Of a DNA stretch of 64,000 nucleotides, positions 1-8,599 are shown piece after piece. Both the position numbers and the translations under genes were made by a program. The notes beneath the pieces were generated by a model. It did not search any database. It worked only from the letters and a program-made list of their open reading frames with translations, and had not been told where the DNA came from. Origin of the DNA: Pseudoalteromonas rubra (GTDB lineage Bacteria; Pseudomonadota; Gammaproteobacteria; Enterobacterales; Alteromonadaceae); assembly GCF_005886805.2 (NCBI RefSeq), contig NZ_CP045430.1, forward strand, positions 372,001 through 436,000, read 5' to 3'. Within the stretch, counting starts at the first letter, position 1; the number at the start of each line of letters is the position of its first letter.

Positions 1-1150
1 TAATAAGCAGTGGATGCTTGAGTTCTTTGGTTTTGCTCTCAATGCGTGCAGCGACATTAACGGTATCGCCAATCACAGTATAATCCATACAACTGCTACT
101 CCCGACATTACCCGCTATCGCAACGCCACTGTGTATACCAATCCCAATCTTAATGGCAGGCAACCCTTCTGTAATAAACTCCTGATTTAGCAGCTCCAGT
201 GCCTGAAGCATTTCCCTGGCGGCCTCAATGGCATTTTTGGCATTGTTCTCTTCTTCCTGGGGTGTACCGAAAACGGCCATAATCGCGTCACCAATGAATT
301 TATCTATCATACCTCTGTGGATAAAAATCACGCTGCTCATTCGGGAAAAATAACGATTTAGCAACTGCGTTATCACTTCTGGGTCGTGCTGCTCGCAAAG
401 CCGGGTAAAGCCCCGAATATCCGCCATCAATACTGTGACATTACGCTTCTCTCCGCCGGGTTCAATGTCTATATCACCACGCTCAACGGCTTTAACCAGC
501 TGCTCAGGCAGATAGCGCAGGAGCCGCTCACGATGGCGTAATTTAGTATAGGTTCCGGTGATGTAACTAGACAGAGACCAGGCAAGAAATCCGGAGCAGA
601 TCATGATTACTTGTTCATGGATCTCAATCGCTCTGGCGGTATGACTGTGCTCTAACACCAGTGTGCCAGTCACGACACAACACAAAGTAGAGTAATAGAT
701 AATCAGCTTACCCTGGCGAAACGCACTCATAATATTGAACAAAAGTAGCGCACTCACCAGCATTAGTTCGAATTCAGTCTGGTGCAGGTCCTGCAAAAAG
801 TGCTTAAAAACGTCTAACGACTCAACCTCGAGAGAAACGACGAGAATGATCGCGTAATCAAACAGAATAGACACATATTTTAGCCAGGGTTTATATCCTT
901 CAGAACTGGCCCAGCGCACGACCAGTGCACACCAGCCAATCACCACCGCGATAGTGAGCAAGTCGACCACAACCAGCGTTGTGTCCCAGCCAATACTGTA
1001 TAAACCAATCACCAGCTCTGTAACAAACAAAGCAATCAGTCCGTAAAAGCGCAGCTTGTTCACATGGAGTTCCATCTCCATTTCGCGTCTTTGATAACAA
1101 TCGGTCAGCAGTTTGTCAAAACTGCTGTCTATGTCCTTTAACCATTTCAT
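1..1150 (-). CDS. Membrane-anchored class III adenylate cyclase (C-terminus cut by window edge)
   Basis: The 383 visible codons start at an ATG at 1150 and run off the left edge. About six hydrophobic segments fill residues 30-190, followed by a class III nucleotide cyclase domain. The metal-binding aspartates are visible in MADIRGFT and FIGDAIMAVFG. The lysine in DKFIGD and the aspartate in MDYTVIGDTVN are the residues usually linked to adenine choice, so adenylate rather than guanylate cyclase is inferred. It would make cAMP at the inner membrane in response to an unknown signal. No HAMP or extracytoplasmic sensor domain is obvious. It lies just downstream of the ATP-grasp gene on the same strand. 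Confidence 0.85.
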   Translation of the reverse strand, partial: MKWLKDIDSSFDKLLTDCYQRREMEMELHVNKLRFYGLIALFVTELVIGLYSIGWDTTLVVVDLLTIAVVIGWCALVVRWASSEGYKPWLKYVSILFDYAIILVVSLEVESLDVFKHFLQDLHQTEFELMLVSALLLFNIMSAFRQGKLIIYYSTLCCVVTGTLVLEHSHTARAIEIHEQVIMICSGFLAWSLSSYITGTYTKLRHRERLLRYLPEQLVKAVERGDIDIEPGGEKRNVTVLMADIRGFTRLCEQHDPEVITQLLNRYFSRMSSVIFIHRGMIDKFIGDAIMAVFGTPQEEENNAKNAIEAAREMLQALELLNQEFITEGLPAIKIGIGIHSGVAIAGNVGSSSCMDYTVIGDTVNVAARIESKTKELKHPLLI

Positions 1151-1192
1151 CAATCAGCTCGGCACGTTGACAGGATTACCAACAGTTTAGCC

Positions 1193-2029
1193 TTAAGCGA
1201 CGCGATTATTTAGCTTAAGCAGCATGTTTTTGTACATGCTGGCGACCGCCGAGGGACCAAGCTCTGGATTATCTATAATCAAGTGATTGAATTTAGGGGA
1301 GGAGTTCAGCTCAATTAGATAAAATTGGTCATCCTGGCCGAGAATAATATCAAAGCCAACGAATCCGATATTTGCCAATTCAAACACCGGCTTAACAAAC
1401 TCAAACAAGGCAGTGATCAAGGCCTCGTCTTGCTCAAGCGTAGCCACTTCATTCTTTTCCCAGTAGCGCACATTAAACGTCTGTGCCATCCCTCTTTTAT
1501 ATGCCAGTAAAGGTTCACCAAAACCGCAAACCAGACGATATTCAGCCTTGTTCTCAACATACGCCTGCGCCAACGCAAGATAATCATAGTGTTTTGACTG
1601 GCCGTTAAATATCTCAGTAAAGGCGGCAATAAGCGATGTTTGATCGTGGCACAAATGGACATTTATCCCCAGCGCACCACTGTTACTTTTCACCACCACC
1701 GGGTAACCAAACTGGCGCTCGACGGCCACAACAATCTCATCCATGGTTTGATATTGCAGGTAGTGCTTATACTCATCCGGTACATTTGGATCGAGAAATG
1801 AAAGAGTGTCAGGCATAGTGACAACTTGATTAAAGGCTTGATATGAGTGCATTTTATCCCTGCATATACCGTAGATGGATTCGGAGTTAAACGGGGTTTT
1901 ATTTAGTTCAAAGTACTCGACGCCATGGTTAAAGTATACCCGTACCAGGTTTTGTTCCTGGTCGATGCATTCATATCTTAACCCCAGCTGTTTACATGCC
2001 TCAATCAGGCAGGCGACCTGTCTCTCCAA
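1193..2029 (-). CDS. ATP-grasp domain protein (RimK/glutathione-synthetase-like)
   Basis: About 278 residues with ATP-grasp features: GYPVVVKSNSGALGINV resembles the nucleotide-binding strand and loop, and GFVGFDIILG followed by FYLIELNSSPKFNH is the typical magnesium-binding end (E, N). Such enzymes join a carboxylate to an amine using ATP; the substrate is not predictable. The frame is open to an ATG at 2197, but that extension reads through the terminator hairpin of the bacterioferritin operon and has no family-like sequence. A TTG at 2029 preceded by GGAG seven bases away is the better start. It is probably not cotranscribed with bfr because of that terminator. Confidence 0.72.
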   Translation of the reverse strand: MERQVACLIEACKQLGLRYECIDQEQNLVRVYFNHGVEYFELNKTPFNSESIYGICRDKMHSYQAFNQVVTMPDTLSFLDPNVPDEYKHYLQYQTMDEIVVAVERQFGYPVVVKSNSGALGINVHLCHDQTSLIAAFTEIFNGQSKHYDYLALAQAYVENKAEYRLVCGFGEPLLAYKRGMAQTFNVRYWEKNEVATLEQDEALITALFEFVKPVFELANIGFVGFDIILGQDDQFYLIELNSSPKFNHLIIDNPELGPSAVASMYKNMLLKLNNRVA

Positions 2030-2131
2030 TTTACTTCTCCGTTTCGGGGCACTATGCCACCTGTTGTCATGGCGGCAAGTATCCCTGCGAATACGTCGTT
2101 TGGCAAGTCCAAGACTGAGTTTAAATCGGCA

Positions 2132-2158
2132 TGAAAAAAGGAGGCAAAGCCTCCTTAT
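2132..2158 (-). terminator. Intrinsic terminator of the bacterioferritin operon
   Basis: On the minus strand AAGGAGGC-TTT-GCCTCC is followed by a run of six T residues. It lies about 25 bases past the stop of the second bfr gene and overlaps the artificial upstream extension of the ATP-grasp frame. Confidence 0.85.
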
Positions 2159-2180
2159 AGATAGCGTTGTGGCCTTATGC

Positions 2181-2666
2181 TCAGGTAGGATCCCCACCTG
2201 ACATCTGGCTCTGAATATAATTAGGTAAGCCGATTAGTTTAATCAGGCCAATATGTTGTTCCAGCCAGTAAATATGGTCCATTTCCGTGTCATCAAGCAA
2301 CGCCTCAAGCATCTCGCGCGACACATAATCCTGCTCTTCTTCACACACCGCAATCACCTTTTTCAGGTGATCTTTAACGGTAATCTCTGCGGCCAGATCG
2401 TTTTCCAGCATTTCCTGTACATTTTCACCGACTTTGATCGGTGCTCTTGAAGCAGTATCAGGCGTGCCTTCAAGGAATAAAATGCGTTCAGTAATACGTT
2501 TTGCATGATCCAACTCTTCTTCGTACTCATGCGCCAGCTTGTGGTGCAACCTGGACAGACCCCAGTCTTCGTACATTTTAGAATGAGCCAAATACTGGTC
2601 CATTGACGACAACTCCAGGGTCAGCTGCTTATTGAGTAAATCAATTACTTTTTGAGAACCTTGCAT
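2181..2666 (-). CDS. bfr: Bacterioferritin, ferroxidase-type subunit
   Basis: 161 residues, the usual bacterioferritin length. It forms the 24-subunit iron-storage shell that oxidises Fe(II) and stores ferric mineral in the cytoplasm. The di-iron ferroxidase ligands are present: E18, E51, H54, E94 and the E128/H131 pair (E127/H130 in E. coli numbering, shifted by one residue). The haem-ligand position 52 is leucine instead of methionine, so this subunit should not bind haem by itself. It is the second gene of a two-gene operon; its ribosome binding site GAGGAG lies inside the end of the upstream gene. It is expected to co-assemble with the upstream subunit. Confidence 0.93.
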   Translation of the reverse strand: MQGSQKVIDLLNKQLTLELSSMDQYLAHSKMYEDWGLSRLHHKLAHEYEEELDHAKRITERILFLEGTPDTASRAPIKVGENVQEMLENDLAAEITVKDHLKKVIAVCEEEQDYVSREMLEALLDDTEMDHIYWLEQHIGLIKLIGLPNYIQSQMSGGDPT

Positions 2667-2669
2667 GTC

Positions 2670-3140
2670 TTACTCCTCAATTTGCGATTGCAGATAGTTT
2701 TCTATGCCGCAGTTTTTGATGAGGAACTGCTGGGTTTCCAGCCAATCGACATAGTCTTCCTCATATTCCAGGATATCTTCGAGCAGCTCGCGACTGACAT
2801 AGTCCTGCTCTTTTTCACACAACTCAATGGCACTGCGTAACACCGGAAGTTGCTCCATTTCAAACGCCATATCACAACTGAGCATTTCTTCGGTATGCTC
2901 ACCAATACGGAGTTTTTCCAAGTGTTGAAGGTTTGGCAGGCCCTCCAGGAACAATATCCGCTCGATTAAATCATCGGCCTGCTTCATGTCTTTGATGGAT
3001 TTTTTATAGGCTTTCTCATTGAGCTCTTCAATGCCCCAGTTTTTCCACATGCGTGCGTGCAAAAAGTACTGGTTAATAGATGTCAGCTCGAGTGTTAAAA
3101 CTTGATTTAGTGCTGCTATTACTTGCTTGCTACCCTGCAT
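2670..3140 (-). CDS. bfr: Bacterioferritin, haem-binding-type subunit
   Basis: 156 residues of the bacterioferritin family. Methionine 52, the axial haem ligand shared by two subunits, is present (KDMKQADD). Ferroxidase ligands are altered: position 51 is D, 54 is Q and the usual H130 is Y, while E18, E94 and E127 remain. The subunit therefore probably binds haem but oxidises iron poorly, the complement of its downstream neighbour. Paired subunits of this kind are known in Neisseria and some pseudomonads. The 198-base AT-rich gap upstream, toward norR, must hold the operon promoter. No convincing Fur box was identified by eye. Confidence 0.93.
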   Translation of the reverse strand: MQGSKQVIAALNQVLTLELTSINQYFLHARMWKNWGIEELNEKAYKKSIKDMKQADDLIERILFLEGLPNLQHLEKLRIGEHTEEMLSCDMAFEMEQLPVLRSAIELCEKEQDYVSRELLEDILEYEEDYVDWLETQQFLIKNCGIENYLQSQIEE

Positions 3141-3338
3141 AGGGCCCCCTCAATAAGGAATAGTTAGACGCCTTATAAAACTAGAACAAAATCACAACTT
3201 AGCAAGACCGATTAAAACTAATAAATTACTTAATATATTCTTTTAAAATAAACAACTTATAAACTTAGTAAGAACAATTTTCATTGCGAATAACAGTCCT
3301 GATTTCGTTACTTCATTTTTAAAAACATCCGTAGATGA

Positions 3339-4967
3339 TTAATTCAGCTTTTTGACTGTTTCTATTCCCAGACGTTTTGCCAGACGCACCAGGTTTGTCC
3401 GATCAACCGACAGCTCACGCGCCGTTGCAGCCCAGTTGAGTGCATTAGCCTGTAAACGAGCCTTGATCAGGCTCTTCTGAAACGCTTCTGTGGCTGCCTT
3501 GAGCGTTTGTGCTGAGGAGAGTTGCACAGATGCAACACCCTTATCCTGATCAACTGCTAACGCATTCGTGCCATTGTCACGCCACTGAACACTATGCATG
3601 ACATCAACCTCGACAATATCCTCCTCGCGGGCAAGATGCTTTGCCTTCAGCGCAGCACGGCTGAGGACATGTTCCAGCTCACGTACATTGCCAGGCCAGT
3701 CATGTTCTCTTAGTTGCTTAAGAAAGCGCGCAGAGAGCACCAACTGGCGGACACCCAGTTTTTTGCGCAGTTGCTCAATAAAAAACCCCGCCAGGGGCTC
3801 GATGTCCTGCGCTCTGCTTCTAAGAGGCGGAACCTGCAACGGATAGACGCTAAGGCGATGATATAAATCGGCCCGAAAGCGGCCTTCCTCGACTTCCTGA
3901 CGCAAGTCCCGGTTAGTTGCAGCAACGATCCGCACATCAACATACTGGGGCTTGTCCGTGCCAACGGGTTGAATCTCGCCGCTTTGCAGTGCCCGCAGCA
4001 ATTTACTTTGCATACTCAGAGGCAGCTCTCCTATTTCATCGAGAAATAAAGTGCCGCCATGAGCAACCAGAAACTTACCTTCGCGATGTCTGTCAGCACC
4101 GGTAAACGCCCCTTTGCGGTGACCAAAAAATTCGCTCTCGGCCAGATTTTCACTTAAAGAGGCGCAGTTAACCTGGACAAAAGGACCCTGACAGCGCGAT
4201 GAGTGCTCATGAATACGCCGTGCCACCAGCTCTTTGCCTGTGCCAGTTTCTCCCTGGATCAACACACTCAATTCAGAATTAGCGACCAAATCAATATCCT
4301 GCTTGAGCCTTTGCATCACCTCACTCTCACCTACCATAGTAAAGCGCTGATGGCTTATCTCTCTGAGCATCGCCATACCATGTCGGGCCCGCTCAGAGAG
4401 GGTTGCCAGGTTCAGCGCAGTTGCAAAATGCGCCGCAACCAGCGACTGCAACATCGCTAACATAGGCAATGCCACCTCTTTAAAAGCACTGGGGGTAAGA
4501 CTATCAAAGGTGATCATACCAAGTAGCTGTTCATCCTGATAAAGCGAAAAGCCCATACAAGCATGTACTGGCAAAACCCCGGTGGTGGCCAGTAAAAGTC
4601 CGTCATAAGGGTCCGGCAAGTCACACTCTGCTGCAAATACCTGAGGCTGTGTCGCGCTGGCTATGGCCGCCAATCTGGGGTGGTCATTGATCACAAAACG
4701 CCTCCCCATCGCCTCAGGCGCAAGCCCCGAGCATGCAAGCGGAAAAGCAATCCCCTGCTCGCAGCGTAATACTGCGATGGCATCGGCTGTGACCACACTC
4801 TGTACCGCGCGTACCAAAGCGTGGCTAAACACGCTGACATCTCCCTCATTCAGGCGGGGAAGTTGCTGTGCCAACTCGGTACTGATACCGAGCAAATGCG
4901 ATAACGTTCTCTGATCCAAGTCAAAATGACCTATTAAAGTTTTATAGACCCACACAGTATAGGTCAT
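3339..4967 (-). CDS. norR: Nitric-oxide-responsive sigma-54 activator NorR
   Basis: About 540 residues with the NorR order: N-terminal GAF domain (binds NO through a non-haem iron in the family), AAA+ domain with Walker A GETGTGKE, the sigma-54 contact loop GAFTGA and Walker B LFLDEIGELP, and a C-terminal Fis-type helix-turn-helix (NWAATARELSVDRTNLVRLA). It should activate the divergent NO-detoxification genes. The first ATG (4967) overlaps a GT-N7-AC operator and a second such site lies inside the first codons. A TTG at 4919 matches the family N-terminus better and is probably the true start. Confidence 0.9.
   Translation of the reverse strand: MTYTVWVYKTLIGHFDLDQRTLSHLLGISTELAQQLPRLNEGDVSVFSHALVRAVQSVVTADAIAVLRCEQGIAFPLACSGLAPEAMGRRFVINDHPRLAAIASATQPQVFAAECDLPDPYDGLLLATTGVLPVHACMGFSLYQDEQLLGMITFDSLTPSAFKEVALPMLAMLQSLVAAHFATALNLATLSERARHGMAMLREISHQRFTMVGESEVMQRLKQDIDLVANSELSVLIQGETGTGKELVARRIHEHSSRCQGPFVQVNCASLSENLAESEFFGHRKGAFTGADRHREGKFLVAHGGTLFLDEIGELPLSMQSKLLRALQSGEIQPVGTDKPQYVDVRIVAATNRDLRQEVEEGRFRADLYHRLSVYPLQVPPLRSRAQDIEPLAGFFIEQLRKKLGVRQLVLSARFLKQLREHDWPGNVRELEHVLSRAALKAKHLAREEDIVEVDVMHSVQWRDNGTNALAVDQDKGVASVQLSSAQTLKAATEAFQKSLIKARLQANALNWAATARELSVDRTNLVRLAKRLGIETVKKLN
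4920..4930. promoter_or_regulatory. Candidate NorR operator (proximal to norR)
   Basis: GTCAAAATGAC fits the NorR consensus GT-N7-AC and is an inverted repeat. It sits about 100 bp upstream of the sigma-54 promoter, in the range expected for an enhancer site. Confidence 0.6.
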
Positions 4968-4973
4968 TATGAC
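4963..4973. promoter_or_regulatory. Candidate NorR operator (distal to norR)
   Basis: GTCATTATGAC is a perfect palindrome around one base and fits GT-N7-AC. It lies 43 bp from the other site and about 55 bp upstream of the -24 element of the nnrS promoter. Confidence 0.68.
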
Positions 4974-5027
4974 CCATTAAGGCAAATAACAAATCAACAA
5001 CTAATTGTTTTAATTGAAAATTAAATC

Positions 5028-5043
5028 TGGCACGCTTCATGCC
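5028..5043 (+). promoter_or_regulatory. Sigma-54 promoter of the nnrS-hmp cluster
   Basis: TGGCACGCTTCATGCC gives the -24 motif TGGCACG and a -12 GC with the obligatory ten-base spacing between GG and GC. It lies 45 bp upstream of the first gene and downstream of two NorR-type operators, so NorR plus RpoN control is inferred. Confidence 0.78.
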
Positions 5044-5087
5044 CTTTATATAACCAGTTTGACTCACTCTGCTATGTAAAGGTACCT

Positions 5088-5312
5088 ATGAAACATTATC
5101 GCCAAACACTTCCCTATGCCAACCAGTGCCTGATGCTCAGCCTGACTGGTTTTTTACTTGCAGTACTTGCCAGCTATGCCTTCGACCACTACTTGTCTTT
5201 GTCTGCACAAATTACGGCTCACGTCAGTACAATTGTTTTCGCAACCCTGCTTAAAATCAGCTACGTAATACGCTGTTTGTGCCAGTACAACCTTGGACTG
5301 GAGGTGCGCTAA
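5088..5312 (+). CDS. Small membrane protein preceding NnrS
   Basis: 74 residues with two hydrophobic stretches (about 16-32 and 40-58) separated by a short polar loop; inner membrane location is predicted. The stop overlaps the nnrS start (TAATG), so the two are translationally coupled. It is the first gene after the sigma-54 promoter and therefore should be induced by NO. No catalytic motif is visible; a role as an accessory subunit of NnrS or in the NO response is inferred only from position. Confidence 0.75.
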   Translation: MKHYRQTLPYANQCLMLSLTGFLLAVLASYAFDHYLSLSAQITAHVSTIVFATLLKISYVIRCLCQYNLGLEVR

Positions 5313-6529
5313 TGGCCCTGCTTAACCTCGAAGAACCAATGTCAGACTCTGCAAAATGGTACCAGCTTCAGCATACTCCGTTGCTTATGCTGGCATTTAG
5401 ACCGCTGTTTTTGCTTGGCAGCCTGTGGGCTTGTATCGCTATGCTGCTTTGGTTTGCCATACTAACTGGCAATCTTAGCTGGTCTAATTCCTTCCCTGCT
5501 ACGCTTTGGCACGCGCACGAAATGCTGTTTGGTTTTGCCAGCGCCATTGCAATCGGCTTTTTATTTACAGCAGCGAAGAACTGGACAGGCGTCAGTACAC
5601 TGAACGGCTGGCCTTTGCTGGGGCTTTGCATAATATGGATCAGCGCCAGAATTGTCGCATTCAGCGCTGATCTGCCACTACTGTGGCTGATCATCTTACA
5701 AGGTGCATTCTGGCTGATTGCCATCTGCCATTTTAGTTGGGTAGTGCTTCAGGTACATAACAACAAAAATTACCTGTTTGTGCCTGTACTGGCATTGCTG
5801 GCAACACTGAACCTGGTGTTTATTGTGATGCTCAGTCAGCACGCTTTTGAACTGGCGGGCCTGCTTAGTCAAATGGCTGTGTTAGGTTTTACATTGCTGA
5901 TCAGCATACTGGGTGGTCGCGTCGTGCCATTTTTTATCTCTCGCGGTTTGGGATTACCGCAACAGCAGCGCACACCAAAGCTCGATAAGCTACTCATGCT
6001 CGTGTCACTGACTGGTCTTGGCGGTTTTTTTGCTCACCATTTTCTAAAGCTCACTGTTGTACCTGGTTATCTGCTTATCCTGGCTGGACTGTTACACCTC
6101 ATTCGCGCTGTCATGTGGTTTCAGTACCGCATATTCACGGTGCCCCTACTCTGGTCCCTATATCTGGCTTATCTGATGATGGCTGCAGGCCTGGTTGGGT
6201 TCGGCGCAGCCTACTTTAGCAGTGTCTGGCAAGCCAAAGATGCCCTTCATCTGATCACTGTGGGCGGTATGGGCATGATGATCCTGGCAATGATGTCTCG
6301 GGTAGCACTGGGCCATACGGCCCGCCCTTTAACACCGCATCCTCTGATCTCAGTGGCGTTCCTTCTTATTGCACTCAGTGCACTGATCCGAAGCCTGCTT
6401 GGCGAACACATAAGCCCACATATGGCCTGGCAACTGAGTGCTCTGATTTGGTCTGCCGGTTTTGCGCTGTTTGTCTTTATCTATGGCCCCATGCTGATGC
6501 GCAAGCGCGCAGATGGACGTCGTGGTTAA
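5312..6529 (+). CDS. nnrS: NnrS family haem-copper membrane protein
   Basis: 405 residues, largely hydrophobic with about twelve membrane segments, matching NnrS in length and in motifs such as LWHAHEMLFGFASAIAIGF near the N-terminus, LGGRVVPFF in the middle, and HLITVGGMGMMILAMMSRVALGHT. NnrS proteins bind haem and copper and protect cells from nitrosative stress by keeping iron available. The start at 5312 has GGAGG upstream and overlaps the stop of the preceding gene. It is the middle gene of the NO-responsive cluster. Confidence 0.92.
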   Translation: MALLNLEEPMSDSAKWYQLQHTPLLMLAFRPLFLLGSLWACIAMLLWFAILTGNLSWSNSFPATLWHAHEMLFGFASAIAIGFLFTAAKNWTGVSTLNGWPLLGLCIIWISARIVAFSADLPLLWLIILQGAFWLIAICHFSWVVLQVHNNKNYLFVPVLALLATLNLVFIVMLSQHAFELAGLLSQMAVLGFTLLISILGGRVVPFFISRGLGLPQQQRTPKLDKLLMLVSLTGLGGFFAHHFLKLTVVPGYLLILAGLLHLIRAVMWFQYRIFTVPLLWSLYLAYLMMAAGLVGFGAAYFSSVWQAKDALHLITVGGMGMMILAMMSRVALGHTARPLTPHPLISVAFLLIALSALIRSLLGEHISPHMAWQLSALIWSAGFALFVFIYGPMLMRKRADGRRG

Positions 6530-6589
6530 TTTTCTCATTTTTATGTATCTATACCACTTCACTGCAAAGTGATTTCATTAGGAGTTTTT

Positions 6590-7768
6590 ATGCTTTCTCA
6601 ACGAACAATTACCCTGGTTAAACAGTCAATTCCCTTACTGGCTAATGCTGGTGTTGAGGTTACAGAACACTTTTATCAGCGTATGTTCGCTCACAACCCT
6701 GAGTTGCTCGATATTTTTAACCTCAGCAACCAACGTTCAGGCAAACAACAGTTTGCGCTTTTCAATGCCCTGGCCGCCTATGCAACCTACCTGGATCAAC
6801 CTGAGGTCCTGACTGAAGCTATTGCCCGGATCAACCATAAACATGCCAGTCTCAGCATACAACCACATCACTATCCCATTGTTGGAGAGCATTTGCTCGC
6901 CACTTTACGTGAAATGTTTGTGCACCAATTTACAAAAGAGATAGAACAAGCATGGGCTGAAGCCTATTCATTCCTGGCCGATTTGTTCATTACTCAGGAA
7001 GAAGGCATTTACCGACAAGCTGAACAGCTCAATGGTGGCTGGCGAGGCACACGTCGTTTCTACATCAGCAAAATTGTCAGCGAATCTGAACTGGTGAAGA
7101 GTTTTTATCTAAAACCCCTTAATGCGCAACCCGTAATGCCCTACCAGGCAGGACAATTCCTTGCCATTCAATGTCGTATCCCGGGAGAAAGCCATCAGCA
7201 GATCCGTCAGTACTCTTTATCTCATACCTCCAATTCGCAGTTTTACCGCATTTCCGTCAAACGGGATAATCTGGTTTCAGGCTATTTACATCGTTTGCGT
7301 GAAGGTGATGAACTGGACGTTATGCCGCCTGCGGGGGAATTCGTACTCAGGCAAACACGTGCACCTAAGGTATTAATCAGCGCTGGGGTTGGTATTACGC
7401 CCATGATGTCAATGTTACATACACTGGCAGACCAGGCATTTAATCAACCCCTGTACTTCCTTCATGCGTGCCGCAACCCGGCACAACAGAGTTTTCACGC
7501 TGAACTGACCAGCGCGGCTCAATCACTGCCGATGCTCACCGTCCATACCTGGTTGGAAGAAAATCAGAACGACCTTGTCTGTACAAACAATCATGCAGGG
7601 CGTATGCGCCTTGCGCCGCTGAGTAGCTCACTGCCCCTTGAACATGGAGAGTTTTACCTGTGTGGCCCAACGCCTTTCATGGCTGACATCAAACAACAGC
7701 TGATTACGCTGGGCGTTAATAACTCAAGGATTTTGTACGAAGTATTTGGCCCACATGAGAGCCTGTGA
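6590..7768 (+). CDS. hmp: Flavohaemoglobin (nitric oxide dioxygenase)
   Basis: 392 residues, close to the E. coli protein. The globin domain keeps Y29, Q53 and the proximal haem ligand H85; the FAD-binding motif RQYSLS and the NAD-binding motif GVGITPMMSML follow, and it ends with EVFGPHE. It converts NO to nitrate with O2 and NAD(P)H in the cytoplasm. The start at 6590 is preceded by TAGGAG. The gap from nnrS is 60 bp with no clear terminator, so readthrough from the sigma-54 promoter is likely. Confidence 0.96.
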   Translation: MLSQRTITLVKQSIPLLANAGVEVTEHFYQRMFAHNPELLDIFNLSNQRSGKQQFALFNALAAYATYLDQPEVLTEAIARINHKHASLSIQPHHYPIVGEHLLATLREMFVHQFTKEIEQAWAEAYSFLADLFITQEEGIYRQAEQLNGGWRGTRRFYISKIVSESELVKSFYLKPLNAQPVMPYQAGQFLAIQCRIPGESHQQIRQYSLSHTSNSQFYRISVKRDNLVSGYLHRLREGDELDVMPPAGEFVLRQTRAPKVLISAGVGITPMMSMLHTLADQAFNQPLYFLHACRNPAQQSFHAELTSAAQSLPMLTVHTWLEENQNDLVCTNNHAGRMRLAPLSSSLPLEHGEFYLCGPTPFMADIKQQLITLGVNNSRILYEVFGPHESL

Positions 7769-7815
7769 TTGATCCAGGTATTGCCATAAAAGTCTGATAT
7801 GATGAGGGGTACTTT

Positions 7816-7838
7816 GGGCTGCTTTGATAGGGCAGCCC
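7816..7838. other. Hairpin between hmp and the phosphatase gene
   Basis: GGGCTGC and GCAGCCC pair around a nine-base loop, 26 bp before the next start codon. No T run follows. It may end or slow transcription from hmp, or lie in the leader of the next gene. Confidence 0.4.
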
Positions 7839-7864
7839 TGGATTAACCGTAAAAGGACCCTTCT

Positions 7865-8353
7865 ATGAGTGATTTCCTTCATGATAATAAGCCGGCCAGA
7901 GTTTTAGTCGTCTGTATGGGTAATATCTGCCGCTCTCCCACGATGGAAGCGGTATTAAAACACACAGCAATGCAACAGGGACTCAATCTTGAGGTCGATT
8001 CTGCGGGTACAATTGCTTATCACCAGGGTAACCCACCTGACAGGCGCAGTGCAGCAGCCGCGCATAAGCGTGGCTATAACCTGTCATCAATCAGGGCCAG
8101 ACAAGTTCAGCCACAAGACTTTGAGTATTTTGATTTGATCCTGTGCGCCGATGAGCAAAACCTGGCCGATCTGCACGCTAAATGCCCCGGGCAATACCAG
8201 TACAAACTGGCGTTGTTTTTACGCTACGGTGAGCAGCCTCATGACGAAGTGCCCGATCCCTATTATGGTGGCGGGGACGGATTTGAACTGGTGCTCGATT
8301 TGGTTGAACAAGCCAGTAATAATATTATCACCAAGTTAAGCAAGCTCGGTTAA
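7865..8353 (+). CDS. Low-molecular-weight protein tyrosine phosphatase
   Basis: 162 residues. The active-site loop C17-MGNIC-R23-S is the family C-X5-R-S motif, and DPYYGG near residue 131 supplies the general acid aspartate. It dephosphorylates tyrosines in the cytoplasm. Such enzymes are often paired with a tyrosine kinase in polysaccharide export, but no kinase or capsule gene is near, so the target is unknown. AAAGGA lies ten bases before the ATG. It is followed by a hairpin and appears to be a single-gene unit. Confidence 0.93.
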   Translation: MSDFLHDNKPARVLVVCMGNICRSPTMEAVLKHTAMQQGLNLEVDSAGTIAYHQGNPPDRRSAAAAHKRGYNLSSIRARQVQPQDFEYFDLILCADEQNLADLHAKCPGQYQYKLALFLRYGEQPHDEVPDPYYGGGDGFELVLDLVEQASNNIITKLSKLG

Positions 8354-8376
8354 ACAAGCACACGTATTTACCCCAT

Positions 8377-8407
8377 CAGCAAAGTGCACCGCCCGGTGGC
8401 TTTGCTG
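8377..8407 (+). terminator. Hairpin after the phosphatase gene
   Basis: CAGCAAAG and CTTTGCTG pair, with an inner CACC/GGTG stem. There is no strong T run, so it is a probable but weak terminator. Confidence 0.5.
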
Positions 8408-8599
8408 CCAATCAACGCGCAATTTCTTTCCCATCCGTATTGACTTAAATCAATGATTAATTTGATTATATTATTTCTCACCGTAAGTTTGTGGCACATC
8501 AAACAGAGCGCTGAATCAAGACTAAATCACTCCACAAAATACCCCTTTTGAGTACACTAAATACAACTCTTAGCGTTAACTCATTAAAAGGAAATCGCC

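Noticed and set aside
3141..3338. Possible Fur box upstream of bfr
   Set aside because: The AT-rich gap has no convincing inverted GATAAT-type repeat; iron control is plausible but not visible.
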